A stretch of 40,384 nt of DNA from Planctomycetia bacterium (lineage in GTDB: Bacteria > Planctomycetota > UBA1135 > GCA-002686595), in assembly GCA_005778045.1 (NCBI GenBank), contig SXKQ01000014.1, positions 1 to 40,384 on the forward strand, written 5' to 3'. Every line of letters starts with the position of its first letter. Positions within the stretch are counted from its first letter, which is position 1. The notes under the pieces are model-generated. The model did not search any database and was not told the origin of the DNA. It saw nothing but the letters and a program-made list of their open reading frames with translations. The translations under genes were made by a program, and so were the position numbers. Positions 6,856 through 15,669 of this stretch are shown here, piece by piece.

Positions 6856-9150
6856 ATGGGCCGCATGCTCGCCTTGGCGCTCTCGGGGCTGGTCGCACTC
6901 GTCTCCGCCGGGGCGGCGAGCGCTCCGTCGCCGCAAGCCTCGCGCGGGGCGGGTCTCGAGCTCGCCGGCAACCGCGTCGATTACGCGATCGAGGCGCGGG
7001 TCGACACCGGCGCGATGACGCTCGAGGGTCGCGAGCGCGTGCGCTTCACCAACCGCACCGCGGTGGCTACCGACGAGCTCTGGTTTCACCTCTACTGGAA
7101 CGCGTTCGCGAGCAATCGCTCCACGCACCTCGTCGAGTCCAACGGCAAACTGCGCGGCGTCGAGATCGACTCGGACTGGGGCTGGCAGCGCATCACCGGC
7201 CTGCGCGCTCTCGAGGCGGACCTGTTGGGCACGCTGACCGTCGAGACGCCGGACGACGACAACGCCGACGACCGCACGGTGGTGCGCTGCAAGCTGCCGC
7301 GTGCGGTCGCCCCGGGCGAGACGCTCGAAGTCGATGTGGAGTGGAGCGCGAAGATCCCGCGCGTGCGCCGCCGCACCGGCTACAAGGGCGACTTCCTCTT
7401 CATCGCCCAGTGGTTCCCGAAACTCGGCGTGTTCGAGGGTGAGCGCGGCTGGAACTGTCACCAGTTCCACGCGCCGACGGAGTTCTTCAGCGACTGGGGC
7501 ACCTACGACGTCACGCTCGACCTGCCGGCCGAATACGAGGGCAAGATTGCCGCGACGGGCGTGCTCGCCGAGCCAGCATCGCGCGCGGAGGGCCGTGTGC
7601 GCGCGCGTTTCGTCGCTCCTTCGCTCACCGATCGCGAGCGCATCGACGCCACCGGACGCTTGCCGTGGGTCCACGACTTCGCCTGGACCGCGGATCCCGA
7701 CTACAAGCCGCGCACGCGCACGTTCCACTTCGACGAGTGGGCCCAGCGCTTCGACACCGAGGTCGCGTTCGTGCAGAAGGCGCTCGGCGCGGACAAGAAC
7801 CTGCGCCTGCGCGATGTCGAGGTAACGGTCCTCAGCCAGCCGGAGCGCGAGCGGCAGTGGGAGCGCCACTACGAGGCCACTTGCGCGGCGCTCTTCTTCT
7901 ACGGCCTGTGGTTCGGCGAGTATCCGCTGAGTCACATCACGGTCGTCGATCCGGCGTGGGGCGCGAGCGCGGCCGGTGGCATGGAGTACCCGGCGCTCTT
8001 CACCGCGGGAACGCGCCTGCTCGCGAGCCCGGCGATGCATACGCCAGAGGGCGTGGTGGTGCACGAGGCCGGACATCAGTTCTGGTACGGGCTCGTCGGC
8101 AACAACGAGTTCGAGTCGGGTTGGCTCGACGAGGGCTTCAACTCGTTCTCCGACTCCGAGACGATGGCGCGGGCCTTCGGCCGTTCGATCTCGACTACGT
8201 GGTATTCGATCCTGCCCGTGGAGCGCGTGGCCCCTGTGACCGGAGTCGCGGACGCGGGCGTGGCGGGAGCTCTGGCGGCGCGGCGCATCCCGCTACCGTG
8301 GATCGAGTGGGAGCTCCAGCCGCTCGCCACGGGTGGAGGCGCGGAGTGGTGGCGCGACCAGCCGCTCTCGGCGTTCGTGCGCGAGTCGAGCGACCCGCGA
8401 GCGAGCGATCGCACGCGTGCGCTGACCGATCCCGCGCGCGATCCGCTCGACACGCTGGGCTTCCGGCACCTCGATCAGCGCTCGTACGCGCAGAACAGCT
8501 ATCCGCGCACCGCGGTCGCGCTGCGCTCGCTCTCCGGCCTCGTGGGGCGCGAGCGCTTCGTGCTCGGCATGCGGCACTACGCGGACAAGTGGCGCTACCG
8601 CCATCCGACACCGCAGGACTTCTTCGAGACGTTCTCGGCCGGCGCGGGTGTCGACGTGCAGTGGTACTTCGAGGAGGTCTTCCGCGGCACGGGCACGCTC
8701 GACTGGAGTGTGGCGGTCGAGCAACAGCGCGAAAAAGACGCGCTCGGGTATGCGCAGGTCGATGCGCTCGGCGAGTGGAGCGAGCGGCCCAAGGTCGAGC
8801 GCGCGAAGGATGAAGAGGCACCGTGGAGTGCGACCGTGACGCTGCTGAGGCGCGGCGAGCTGCGGCTCCCCGTGGACGTCGAGCTTGCGTTCGACGACGG
8901 CACGCGCGTGCTGCACGAGTGGACGCGCGAGGCTCAAGGCGAGCGGCGCTGGTGGAAGCTGGAGCTCACGGGCCCGCGCAAGCTCGTATCCGCGCGCATC
9001 GATCCGGAGCGTCGCTACCAGCTCGACCTCGATCGCTCCAACGACGCGTGGCACCACGAGGAAGACGAGCTCGCGCCGCTGCGCTGGAGCGAGCGCGCCT
9101 TCGCGCACTGGCTCTCGCTGCTCTTCTGGCAGTCGGGGATCGGCGGATGA
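6856..9150 (+). CDS. Secreted M1-family zinc metallopeptidase
   Basis: 764 residues; GGGGAG 6 bases before the ATG. A signal peptide (LALALSGLVALVSAGAASA) exports it. The M1 N-terminal beta domain is seen in DYAIEARVDTGAMTLEGRER and ELWFHLYWNAF. The exopeptidase motif GGMEYP (M376, E377) is present. The zinc site is HEAGH (H403, E404, H407) with E426 exactly 18 residues after the second His, as in gluzincins. The rest includes an M1 helical part around 450-600 and a C-terminal beta domain. It cleaves amino-terminal residues from peptides outside the cytoplasm. Its stop overlaps the start of the next membrane protein (ATGA), suggesting a coupled function. Confidence 0.9.
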   Translation: MGRMLALALSGLVALVSAGAASAPSPQASRGAGLELAGNRVDYAIEARVDTGAMTLEGRERVRFTNRTAVATDELWFHLYWNAFASNRSTHLVESNGKLRGVEIDSDWGWQRITGLRALEADLLGTLTVETPDDDNADDRTVVRCKLPRAVAPGETLEVDVEWSAKIPRVRRRTGYKGDFLFIAQWFPKLGVFEGERGWNCHQFHAPTEFFSDWGTYDVTLDLPAEYEGKIAATGVLAEPASRAEGRVRARFVAPSLTDRERIDATGRLPWVHDFAWTADPDYKPRTRTFHFDEWAQRFDTEVAFVQKALGADKNLRLRDVEVTVLSQPERERQWERHYEATCAALFFYGLWFGEYPLSHITVVDPAWGASAAGGMEYPALFTAGTRLLASPAMHTPEGVVVHEAGHQFWYGLVGNNEFESGWLDEGFNSFSDSETMARAFGRSISTTWYSILPVERVAPVTGVADAGVAGALAARRIPLPWIEWELQPLATGGGAEWWRDQPLSAFVRESSDPRASDRTRALTDPARDPLDTLGFRHLDQRSYAQNSYPRTAVALRSLSGLVGRERFVLGMRHYADKWRYRHPTPQDFFETFSAGAGVDVQWYFEEVFRGTGTLDWSVAVEQQREKDALGYAQVDALGEWSERPKVERAKDEEAPWSATVTLLRRGELRLPVDVELAFDDGTRVLHEWTREAQGERRWWKLELTGPRKLVSARIDPERRYQLDLDRSNDAWHHEEDELAPLRWSERAFAHWLSLLFWQSGIGG

Positions 9151-10196
9151 GCGGCTTCCAAGATCCCCGCGACCAGGACCCGCGCGAGCCCGAGCTGCCG
9201 CGCTGGATCTTCCTGCACGCGCTTCGCGTCACGATCGGGCGCACGCCGGTATGGCTGGTGGCGGCCTCGTTCGTCGCGTTCCTTGCGCTGGCGCAGGCCT
9301 TGCCGTGGTTCGCGTGGTTTGACCGGGCGATCGGGTCCGGCTACGCGCCCGGCGAGCTGCTTGTCGAGCTGCACGAGGACTTCCGCTTCGACCAGCGCGT
9401 CTCGAAGGCAGCGCTCGACGCGTCGACACAGGGGTCGGGCGGCGCGCTCGCGCTGCTGGCGATGCTGATCGGCGCCTTCAGCGCCGGCGGCTGGCTGCAG
9501 GTGTTCCTCGAGCGCACTGAAGGCGAGAGCGTGCGCAAATTCTTCTACGGCGGCGCGCGCTTCTTCCTGTGCTTCGTGCGCGTACTCGTCGTCACGCTGC
9601 TCGTGCTGTCGCTGTTGCGCTGGGTGCTCCACGGCCGTCCGTGGGAGTGGCTCGTGCTCGAGACGCTCTGCGGGCTCGAGAAGCCGGACCTCGAGCTGTT
9701 CGAGAGCGAGCGGCACGCGCGCGCCGTCGAGCTCGTGCAGGTGGCGTTGCACGCGCTCGGCTTCGCGCTCGCGATGGCCTGGGCGGACTTCACGCGCACG
9801 CGACTCGCGGTCCATGGCACGCGCTCGGCGGTGTGGGCCGGGCTGTGCACCGCCTGGGCCATGCTGCGTCACCCGATCCGCATGCTGCGCCCGCTGGCGA
9901 TCCTGCTCGCGATCGAGACGGCGGTGCTCGGCACGGGCTGGGTGCTCGTGGCGCAGCTCGAAGCCTCGCTCGGCCCCGATTCGGCGCGCTGGAGCGTGCT
10001 CGCGCTGCTGGTCGTCACGCTCGGCATGCACCTCGGCCGCACGATCGTGCGCGGTGCGCGCTACTCGGCCTGCGTGCTCGCGACGCGCGACGTCATTCGC
10101 CCCCTGAGCCGCCCCGACCCATGGAAGCGCTCCATCGGCGGCCCCGGCGGCCCGCGCTACCCCATCGACGGGGACGAGTACACCGTCTCGATGTGA
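9147..10196 (+). CDS. Multi-pass membrane protein coupled to the M1 peptidase
   Basis: 349 residues from the ATG at 9147, which overlaps the peptidase stop. About six hydrophobic segments are visible: WLVAASFVAFLALAQALPWF near 36-55, ALALLAMLIGAFSAGGWLQV near 100, LCFVRVLVVTLLVLSLL near 137-153, one near 195-212, LAILLAIETAVLGTGWVLVA near 252, and LALLVVTLGMHLG near 287. The N-terminal 20 residues are Asp/Pro/Arg-rich and the tail is Gly/Pro-rich. No family recognised with certainty; the layout resembles DUF4013-like proteins that hold the membrane without known activity. Role inferred only from coupling with the peptidase. Confidence 0.78.
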   Translation: MSGFQDPRDQDPREPELPRWIFLHALRVTIGRTPVWLVAASFVAFLALAQALPWFAWFDRAIGSGYAPGELLVELHEDFRFDQRVSKAALDASTQGSGGALALLAMLIGAFSAGGWLQVFLERTEGESVRKFFYGGARFFLCFVRVLVVTLLVLSLLRWVLHGRPWEWLVLETLCGLEKPDLELFESERHARAVELVQVALHALGFALAMAWADFTRTRLAVHGTRSAVWAGLCTAWAMLRHPIRMLRPLAILLAIETAVLGTGWVLVAQLEASLGPDSARWSVLALLVVTLGMHLGRTIVRGARYSACVLATRDVIRPLSRPDPWKRSIGGPGGPRYPIDGDEYTVSM

Positions 10197-10208
10197 CGGT
10201 GAGCGCCG

Positions 10209-10228
10209 GGCCTCGTTCAGGCGAGGTC
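10209..10228. terminator. Small hairpin between convergent genes, overlapping the sfsA stop
   Basis: CCTCG (10211-10215) pairs with CGAGG (10222-10226), extended by a G-U and a G-C pair, with a 6-base loop. The sfsA stop codon lies in the loop (10217-10219). The only candidate terminator between 10196 (+) and 10217 (-). Confidence 0.35.
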
Positions 10229-10918
10229 GATCGGCAGCCGGCGCGCGATCTCGAGTGAGTTCGGGGTCACGCTGTGCGCGTAGGCGAGCAGCTCGACGCC
10301 GGCCTTGGCGGCGACGCGCAGCGCCGAGGCGTAGTTGGGGTCGATCTCCTGCGCCGGCCGGAAGCGCGTGACGTCGTCGCGGCTCACGAAAAAGAACTGC
10401 ACGGCGCGATCGCCCAGCCGGACTTGCGCGGCCAGCTCCTCGAGGTGCTTGCGCCCGCGCTCGGTCACGGCGTCCGGAAACGCGGCCACGCCGTCGAGCG
10501 CGTAGGTCGTGTTCTTCACCTCTACCCAGCAGCGCTCGCCTTTCGCGCCCGTGAGCAGCAGGTCGATCCGGCTGTTCACGCCGTACTTCACCTCGCGCTT
10601 CGCCTCGACGTAGCCCTTGAGCTCGGGGATCTGGCCCGCGACGACGTGCTCGTAGGTGGCCTGGTTGGGGAGGCTCGTGTCGACGTTGACCCACGTCTTG
10701 CCGACGCGGATCGACTGGAACACGTGGCGCAGCTTGCGCTCGGGGTCCTGCGTGTCGCGCAGGATCGCGGGGCGGCCTTCCTCGAGACAGGTCTTCAGGC
10801 TGCCGGTGTTAGGGCAATGCGCGACGACGACCGAGCCGTCGGGCAGCGCCACGTCGGTGAAGAAGCGCTTGTAGCGGCGGAGGAACTTGCCTTCGAGGAC
10901 GGGGAGTTCGATGCGCAT
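10217..10918 (-). CDS. sfsA: SfsA family protein
   Basis: 233 residues, usual length. SfsA proteins have an N-terminal OB-like domain and a nuclease-like core; the E. coli protein was named from sugar-fermentation stimulation and binds DNA, but its biochemical role is unsettled. Family signatures are VVAHCPNTGSLKTCLEEGRP near the N-terminus, QATYEHVVAGQIPELKGY, SRIDLLL, CWVEVKNTTYALDGVAAFPD with V-T-E-R-G-x-K-H-L-x-E-L after it, and FFVSRDDVTRFRPAQEIDP. The Asp/Glu/Lys core of the nuclease-like site (SRID, VEVKN) is retained. No Shine-Dalgarno is visible before the ATG. A stand-alone gene between a membrane-protein gene and the broken kinase. Confidence 0.93.
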   Translation of the reverse strand: MRIELPVLEGKFLRRYKRFFTDVALPDGSVVVAHCPNTGSLKTCLEEGRPAILRDTQDPERKLRHVFQSIRVGKTWVNVDTSLPNQATYEHVVAGQIPELKGYVEAKREVKYGVNSRIDLLLTGAKGERCWVEVKNTTYALDGVAAFPDAVTERGRKHLEELAAQVRLGDRAVQFFFVSRDDVTRFRPAQEIDPNYASALRVAAKAGVELLAYAHSVTPNSLEIARRLPIDLA

Positions 10919-10969
10919 TTTGGGGAGCCGGCGTGGGGCCGTGCGCGCACGTTAGCAGGAACGCGCAGG

Positions 10970-13529
10970 TCAGCGCGCGGGCGTGGGAGTCGAGTCCTCG
11001 ATGCGCTGCAGCAGGACGGTCGAGTGTCGCAGGACACGCCGGTAGATCGCGCTCTCGGAGCCGAGCGCCACGCGGAGCTGGGCCGCGCGGCGCTCGAGCC
11101 GTGCGCGCGCGTCGGCGGTGGGGGGCGAGGCTCTGGGCGGCGACCTCGCGCTGGAACGCGAGCAGGACGCCGCGCCAGACCTCGTACATGCGCGAGTCCG
11201 GGCGCGAGAGTGCCAGCGCCACGAGGTCGAGCGCGCGCTGGTACTCGCCCTCGTCGAGCTCGATCGCGACGAACACGCCGAAGTCGGCCCCGGGATCGAA
11301 CAGCTCGGGGCCGATACGCTCGAGCTCGCGCCGCGCTCCTGCGACATCCCCGCGCTCGTGAGCCAGACGAGCACGGGTCGCAGGTGCTCGTCGCCCAGTC
11401 GCGCGCGCACCCCGTCGGCCGGGCGATCGAGCCGCTCGCACGCCTGCTCGCCGTGTCCCATGCGCAGCTCCACATCCGGGGCCGTGCGCGCGCAGCACAG
11501 GGACATCGGGTACTCGGGCCCGAGCGAGCTGGTGAGGATCGCGCCCGCGGTGTCGAGGTCCGTGAGGGCCGCGTCGAGCTCGCCAAGCGCTCCGCGCAGG
11601 CTTCCCAGCATGGCGAGTTGCTCCGCATAGCGGGGGCTCCGCTCGCCCCACGCGCGACGAGCCAGCTCGGTGGCCTCCTCCTGCAGCCAACGGCGTGAGC
11701 GCCAGTCGGACATCGGCATCGCAGAACGAAGCGGTTCGACGGTGCGCTCGCGCTCGAGTTGCCAGTCGCCGCTCTCGGCGCGGACGTGCGCGAGCTCGAA
11801 CGCAGCCCACGCATGCACGGCGGAGGAACGCTGCATCTTGTTGAGGAAGGCGAGCGAGTCGAGCACCGCGACGCGCAGCTCGCGACCCTCCGGCTGCTCG
11901 AGCTCGCGCGCCGCCCACGCATCGTGAATCAGCGTGAGCTCCGACTCATGCGCATTGAAGTTGGCAATGGCGTTGGCGATCTGCAGCCGCGCGCGGAGCT
12001 CGGGCTGGTCGGCGAGCTCGCGTTCGATGCGCGTGACCCCGCGCCGCAGGAGCTCAGCGGCCGTGGGAGGACGACCTTGCTCGCGCTGCGGGTCGGCCGA
12101 GGCGAAGATGTCGGCGAGGAAACCAGCGACGGTCTCCGAGTCGCGCGCCTCGAGCTGGGCGCGCTCGCGTTCGCGATCCGCGAACTCACGGGCCTGCGTC
12201 GCGGCGTCGCACGCGAGCATCTCCGCGTTGAGGGCGCGCTCGAGCTCGTTGTCGTAGCTCAACTGCTGCACGTGCTGGAGCGTGGGAACGCCCAAGAGCA
12301 GCACCGCCACGAGCAGCGAGGCCAACGTGATGGCCGGGTTGCGCGCGATCCAGCGCAGCGTGCGTACCGCGGCGCTGCGGGGGCGCGCCGCGATCGGCTC
12401 GCGCGCGAGCACGCGCTTGAGGTCGGCCGCGAATTCCTGCATCGAGGCGGAGCGCCGTCCGCGCTCGCCCTCGATGGCCTTCAGGCAGACCGTCTCGAGG
12501 TCGCTTGACACGCGGTGGTTGCGCACCCGAAGTGAGGGCACCTTGCCGTCGCGGATCGCCGTGCGCAGCTCGTCGGAAGTCCGACCGGAGCACGGCAACT
12601 GCAAGGTCAGCAGCTCGTACAGCGTCACGCCGAGCGCGTAGATGTCCGTGCGCCCATCGATCTCGTCGATGCGGCCCTCGATCTGCTCGGGAGCCATGCA
12701 GAGCACGGAACCGACGGCGGTTCCGTAGGTCGTCATGCGCACGTCGACGCTCGCCGTGGCGAGGCCGAAGTCGAGCGGCACGACGCGACCGGCTGGCGTG
12801 ACGGCGACGTTCGAGGGCTTGATGTCGCGGTGCAGCACGCCGCGCGAGTGCGCGTGGGCGAGCGCGTCAGCGATGCGGGACACGACGCGTGCGCACGCGT
12901 CCGTCCAGCTCGAGTCGAACAGGCGCCGCGTCGCCTCGTTGTCCTCGATGGTCTCGAAGCCCGAGCCTCCGAGCACCGCCTCGCGCAGGTCCTTGCCGCG
13001 CAGGCTCTCGGGCGCGCGCGACTCGACCATCGTGAGGATGTCGGCGAGCGTCGCACCCCGCACGCGCTCCATCGCGAAGTACGGGATGCCGCGCTCCTCT
13101 CCGACCGTGTAGATCGAGACGATCGCGGGGTGCTGCAGCTTCGCCACCGCTTCCGTCTCGCGCCGGAAGCGCTCGCGCGCGCGCGGGAAGTACGGGCCGG
13201 ACCAGCTTGAGCGCGACGGTGCGACCGAGTCGCTACTGCAGCGCCTCGTACACCACGCCCATGCCGCCGCCACCGAGTCGCCGCACAAGCTGGAAATCGC
13301 CGATTCGCTCGGGAAAGTCGTCATCGTCCGCCGCGACGCCCTGCACAAGGCCCATCTGCAGCAGGATCCCCATGCGCTCGCGGATCTCCGCCACATGCTC
13401 GGGGTGCGCGCGGCACAGCTCCTCGATGGCCCCGTGATCGCCCCTACAAAGCTCCTCCATGCGCTCCACGAGCATCGCCCCGACAGGGTCGGACGCATCG
13501 GAGCGGCGGGAAAGCGGGTCGCGGTCCAT
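10970..13529 (-). pseudogene. Ser/Thr protein kinase with TM segment and TPR-like C-terminus, disrupted
   Basis: The protein is readable across three frames. The N-terminus (ATG at 13529) gives a short helical domain, then the glycine loop LGGGGMGVVYEALQ. A TAG (13233-13235) follows, then RLGRTVALKLVRP with the catalytic Lys, then one extra base near 13193 that moves the frame to YFPRARERFRRETEAVAKLQ. The rest of the kinase is intact: HRDIKPSN, LDFGLAT, MAPEQIEGR. A TM helix (ITLASLLVAVLLLGVP) and a long helical region follow. Near 11360 and again at a run of six C on the coding strand (about 11122) the frame shifts out and back; the middle is read in another frame as AHERGDVAGARREL. Four lesions in one gene suggest a pseudogene or local assembly errors. 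It is divergent from an ECF sigma factor. Confidence 0.8.
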
Positions 13530-13614
13530 GGCGACGACCCTGTCACGATCGCGCGGCCCAGACGTCTTGGCGGGCCGCCCCCCGGAAATTGGCGCAGCGG
13601 CGTAGCAGGGTGCG

Positions 13615-14205
13615 TTGGGAATCAGCAGGGCAAACCCTGACGAGGCGCCGCCGATCGAGCACCTGCTCGAGCGTAACCTGCCGACGCTGCGGGCCTACGT
13701 GCACCGCAACCTCGACGCGGGACTCGCGGCTCGCGTGTCGACGGCTGACCTCGTGCAGTCCGTGTGCCGCGAGGTGCTGCAGAGTCGCGGCAAGTTCGAG
13801 TTCCGGGGCGATGCGGCCTTCCAGCGCTGGCTGCTGCAAGTCGCGCTGCACAAGCTGATGGACCGTCGACGCTTCTGGCGCACGGGCGAGCGCGAGGGCC
13901 TGCGGGTCAACGGGCAGCGCGGGGCACCGTCGTGGTCCCAGGACGAGTTCGGCCGCCTCGCGGTCGCGCTCGGCAGCCCGAGCGCGGAGGCAATCTTACG
14001 CGAGGACGTCGACCGCCTCGAGCTGGCGCTCGCGGAGCTGTCTGAGTTCGATCGCGAGGTGATCAGACGGGTGCGTCTCGAGGGGCTCTCGCACGCGGAG
14101 TTCGCCGGACGCATGGGCTGCACCGAGCCCCAGTCGCGCAAGCGGCTGTTCGAGGCGCTGGCGCGCCTCTCGCTGCTCTTGCGACGCGGACAGACAGGTT
14201 CCTGA
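13615..14205 (+). CDS. ECF-type sigma factor divergent from the kinase gene
   Basis: 196 residues from a TTG at 13615; an in-frame stop 12 bases upstream leaves no earlier start. Region 2 is visible in VSTADLVQSVCREVLQSRG and FQRWLLQVALHKLMDRRRFW. Region 4 is LSEFDREVIRRVRLEGLSH followed by AEFAGRMGCTEPQSRKRLFE, a helix-turn-helix. Planctomycetes often carry ECF sigma factors next to Ser/Thr kinases rather than anti-sigma factors, and the divergent arrangement with only 85 bases between starts fits. If the kinase is truly broken, this sigma factor may have lost its controller. The next gene begins 38 bases after the stop. Confidence 0.85.
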   Translation: MGISRANPDEAPPIEHLLERNLPTLRAYVHRNLDAGLAARVSTADLVQSVCREVLQSRGKFEFRGDAAFQRWLLQVALHKLMDRRRFWRTGEREGLRVNGQRGAPSWSQDEFGRLAVALGSPSAEAILREDVDRLELALAELSEFDREVIRRVRLEGLSHAEFAGRMGCTEPQSRKRLFEALARLSLLLRRGQTGS

Positions 14206-14229
14206 CATTCCGTGCGCGCGGCGCGAGAG

Positions 14230-14235
14230 TATTCT
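14230..14235 (+). promoter_or_regulatory. Possible -10 element TATTCT before the M24 peptidase gene
   Basis: TATTCT ends 7 bases before the ATG at 14243, which would make the transcript leaderless or nearly so. There is no matching -35 at 16-18 bases; CTGACA at 14202 is 22 bases away. Weak on its own. Confidence 0.25.
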
Positions 14236-14242
14236 CGCGGCC

Positions 14243-15634
14243 ATGAAGATCGCGTCGCTGTCGCTCGCCCTGCTCGCCGCACTCGCTCCGCACGTTTCCG
14301 CCCAGGCCCCGACGGCCCCGACGCTCTCTGTCGAGCGTCCGGGCGACGGCAAGCCGCGCTGCGGGCTCGGCATGGAGTTTCACGCGGGGCGTCGCGCTGC
14401 CCTGCGCTCCGCGCTGAAGAGTGGCGTGGTGGTCGTGCGCGGGCTGCCCGCGACGCGCGAATATGCGGCCTTCCGACAGGACAAGGTGTTCTGGTACCTC
14501 ACCGGCATCGAGAGCCCCGGTGCGTGGCTGCTCATGGATTGCGAGAGCGGGCGCGAGGTGCTGCTTCTGCCGGACCCCAACCGCATGGAGGAGATGTGGG
14601 AGGGCGAGTGCTGGGACGCGGGCGATACGTGGGTGAAGGAGCTCACGGGACTGGCGGAGGTGCGCTCGACGCGCGCTGCGCGCGAGCTCATCGGCCAGCT
14701 GCTCGGTAAGTCGAAGGAGCTGTGGATTTCAATGCACCCCAACCTCGCGCTCGCGGGCGCCGCGGATCGCGCGGGACCCTACGACCGTGCGCGTAAGAAG
14801 GACCCGTTCGACGGGCGCCTAGGGCGCGAGGAGGCGTTCAAGCTCAAGCTCGAGGAGCTGTTCGGGGTCGAGCCCAAGGACATGAGTGCGATGCTCAACG
14901 AGCTGCGACGCGTGAAGCAGCCGGTCGAGCTCGATGCCGCGCGGCGCGCAGGTCGCGCGGGCGCGCTGGCGATGGCCGAGGCCATGCGCTCGACGAGGCC
15001 GGGCGTCGGCGAGTGGGAGATCGAGGGCCTGATGAGCTGGTTCCAGCTCAAGGAGGGCGCGGCCGGACCGGGCTACATGGCGATCGTCGGCTCGGGCTCG
15101 AACTCGCTGATCCTGCACTACGGCAACAACAACCGCCGCGCGCAGGACGGCGAGGTCGTGCTCGTCGACTACGCGCCGGAGCTCGACCACGCGGTGTGCG
15201 ACATCACGCGTACGTGGCCGGTGAACGGCAAGTTCTCGCCGCGCCAGGCCGAGCTCTACGACGCGGTGCTCGCGGCGCAGGCGGCCGGCATCGCGGCGGT
15301 GAAGCCGGGCCGAACGCTCGGCGACATCGAGCAGGCTTGCAGCGCGGTCATCAAGCAGCGCGGCTTCGAGAGGTTCGTGCGCCACGGCGCGTGCCACTTC
15401 GTGGGCCTCGAGGTGCACGATGTGGGCGACCAGCGCAAGCCGCTCGTCGAGGGCGCCTGCTTCACGATCGAGCCGGGGCTGTACGAGCCCGAGACTGGCA
15501 TCGGCATCCGCATCGAGGATGTCGTGATCGTCACCGCGGACAGCTGCGAGGTCGTGTCGGCCGCCGTGCCCAAGGAACGGGCCGCGATCGAGGCCCTGAT
15601 CGCCGAGGAAGGCGTGCTCGACCGCCTGCGTTGA
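14243..15634 (+). CDS. Secreted M24-family Xaa-Pro aminopeptidase-like enzyme
   Basis: 463 residues. The signal peptide is MKIASLSLALLAALAPHVSA, followed by QAP. An N-terminal creatinase/aminopeptidase P domain (about 30-215) contains FWYLTGIESPGAWLLMD. The C-terminal pita-bread domain has all five dinuclear metal ligands: D309 (VDYAPE), D320 (CDITRTW), H385 (ACHFVGLEVHD), E410 (TIEPGLY) and E425 (IRIEDVV). It should remove N-terminal residues preceding proline from peptides; export suggests nutrition or processing of secreted proteins. Domain order and length match aminopeptidase P. Its stop codon overlaps the -35 of the prfB promoter. Confidence 0.92.
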   Translation: MKIASLSLALLAALAPHVSAQAPTAPTLSVERPGDGKPRCGLGMEFHAGRRAALRSALKSGVVVVRGLPATREYAAFRQDKVFWYLTGIESPGAWLLMDCESGREVLLLPDPNRMEEMWEGECWDAGDTWVKELTGLAEVRSTRAARELIGQLLGKSKELWISMHPNLALAGAADRAGPYDRARKKDPFDGRLGREEAFKLKLEELFGVEPKDMSAMLNELRRVKQPVELDAARRAGRAGALAMAEAMRSTRPGVGEWEIEGLMSWFQLKEGAAGPGYMAIVGSGSNSLILHYGNNNRRAQDGEVVLVDYAPELDHAVCDITRTWPVNGKFSPRQAELYDAVLAAQAAGIAAVKPGRTLGDIEQACSAVIKQRGFERFVRHGACHFVGLEVHDVGDQRKPLVEGACFTIEPGLYEPETGIGIRIEDVVIVTADSCEVVSAAVPKERAAIEALIAEEGVLDRLR

Positions 15635-15659
15635 GCTTCCGCGCCCGAGCACCTACACT
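15631..15659 (+). promoter_or_regulatory. sigma-70-type promoter of prfB with very short leader
   Basis: TTGAGC (15631-15636), a 17-base spacer, and TACACT (15654-15659). The ATG of prfB is at 15670, so transcription would begin about 3-4 bases before the start codon. The -35 overlaps the stop codon of the preceding peptidase gene. Confidence 0.6.
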
Positions 15660-15669
15660 CGTTGCCCTC

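Noticed and set aside
13233..13546. Treating the downstream kinase frame as one intact 858-residue protein starting at 13546
   Set aside because: Its first ~115 residues have no kinase motifs, whereas the other frame gives the glycine loop and a proper start at 13529.
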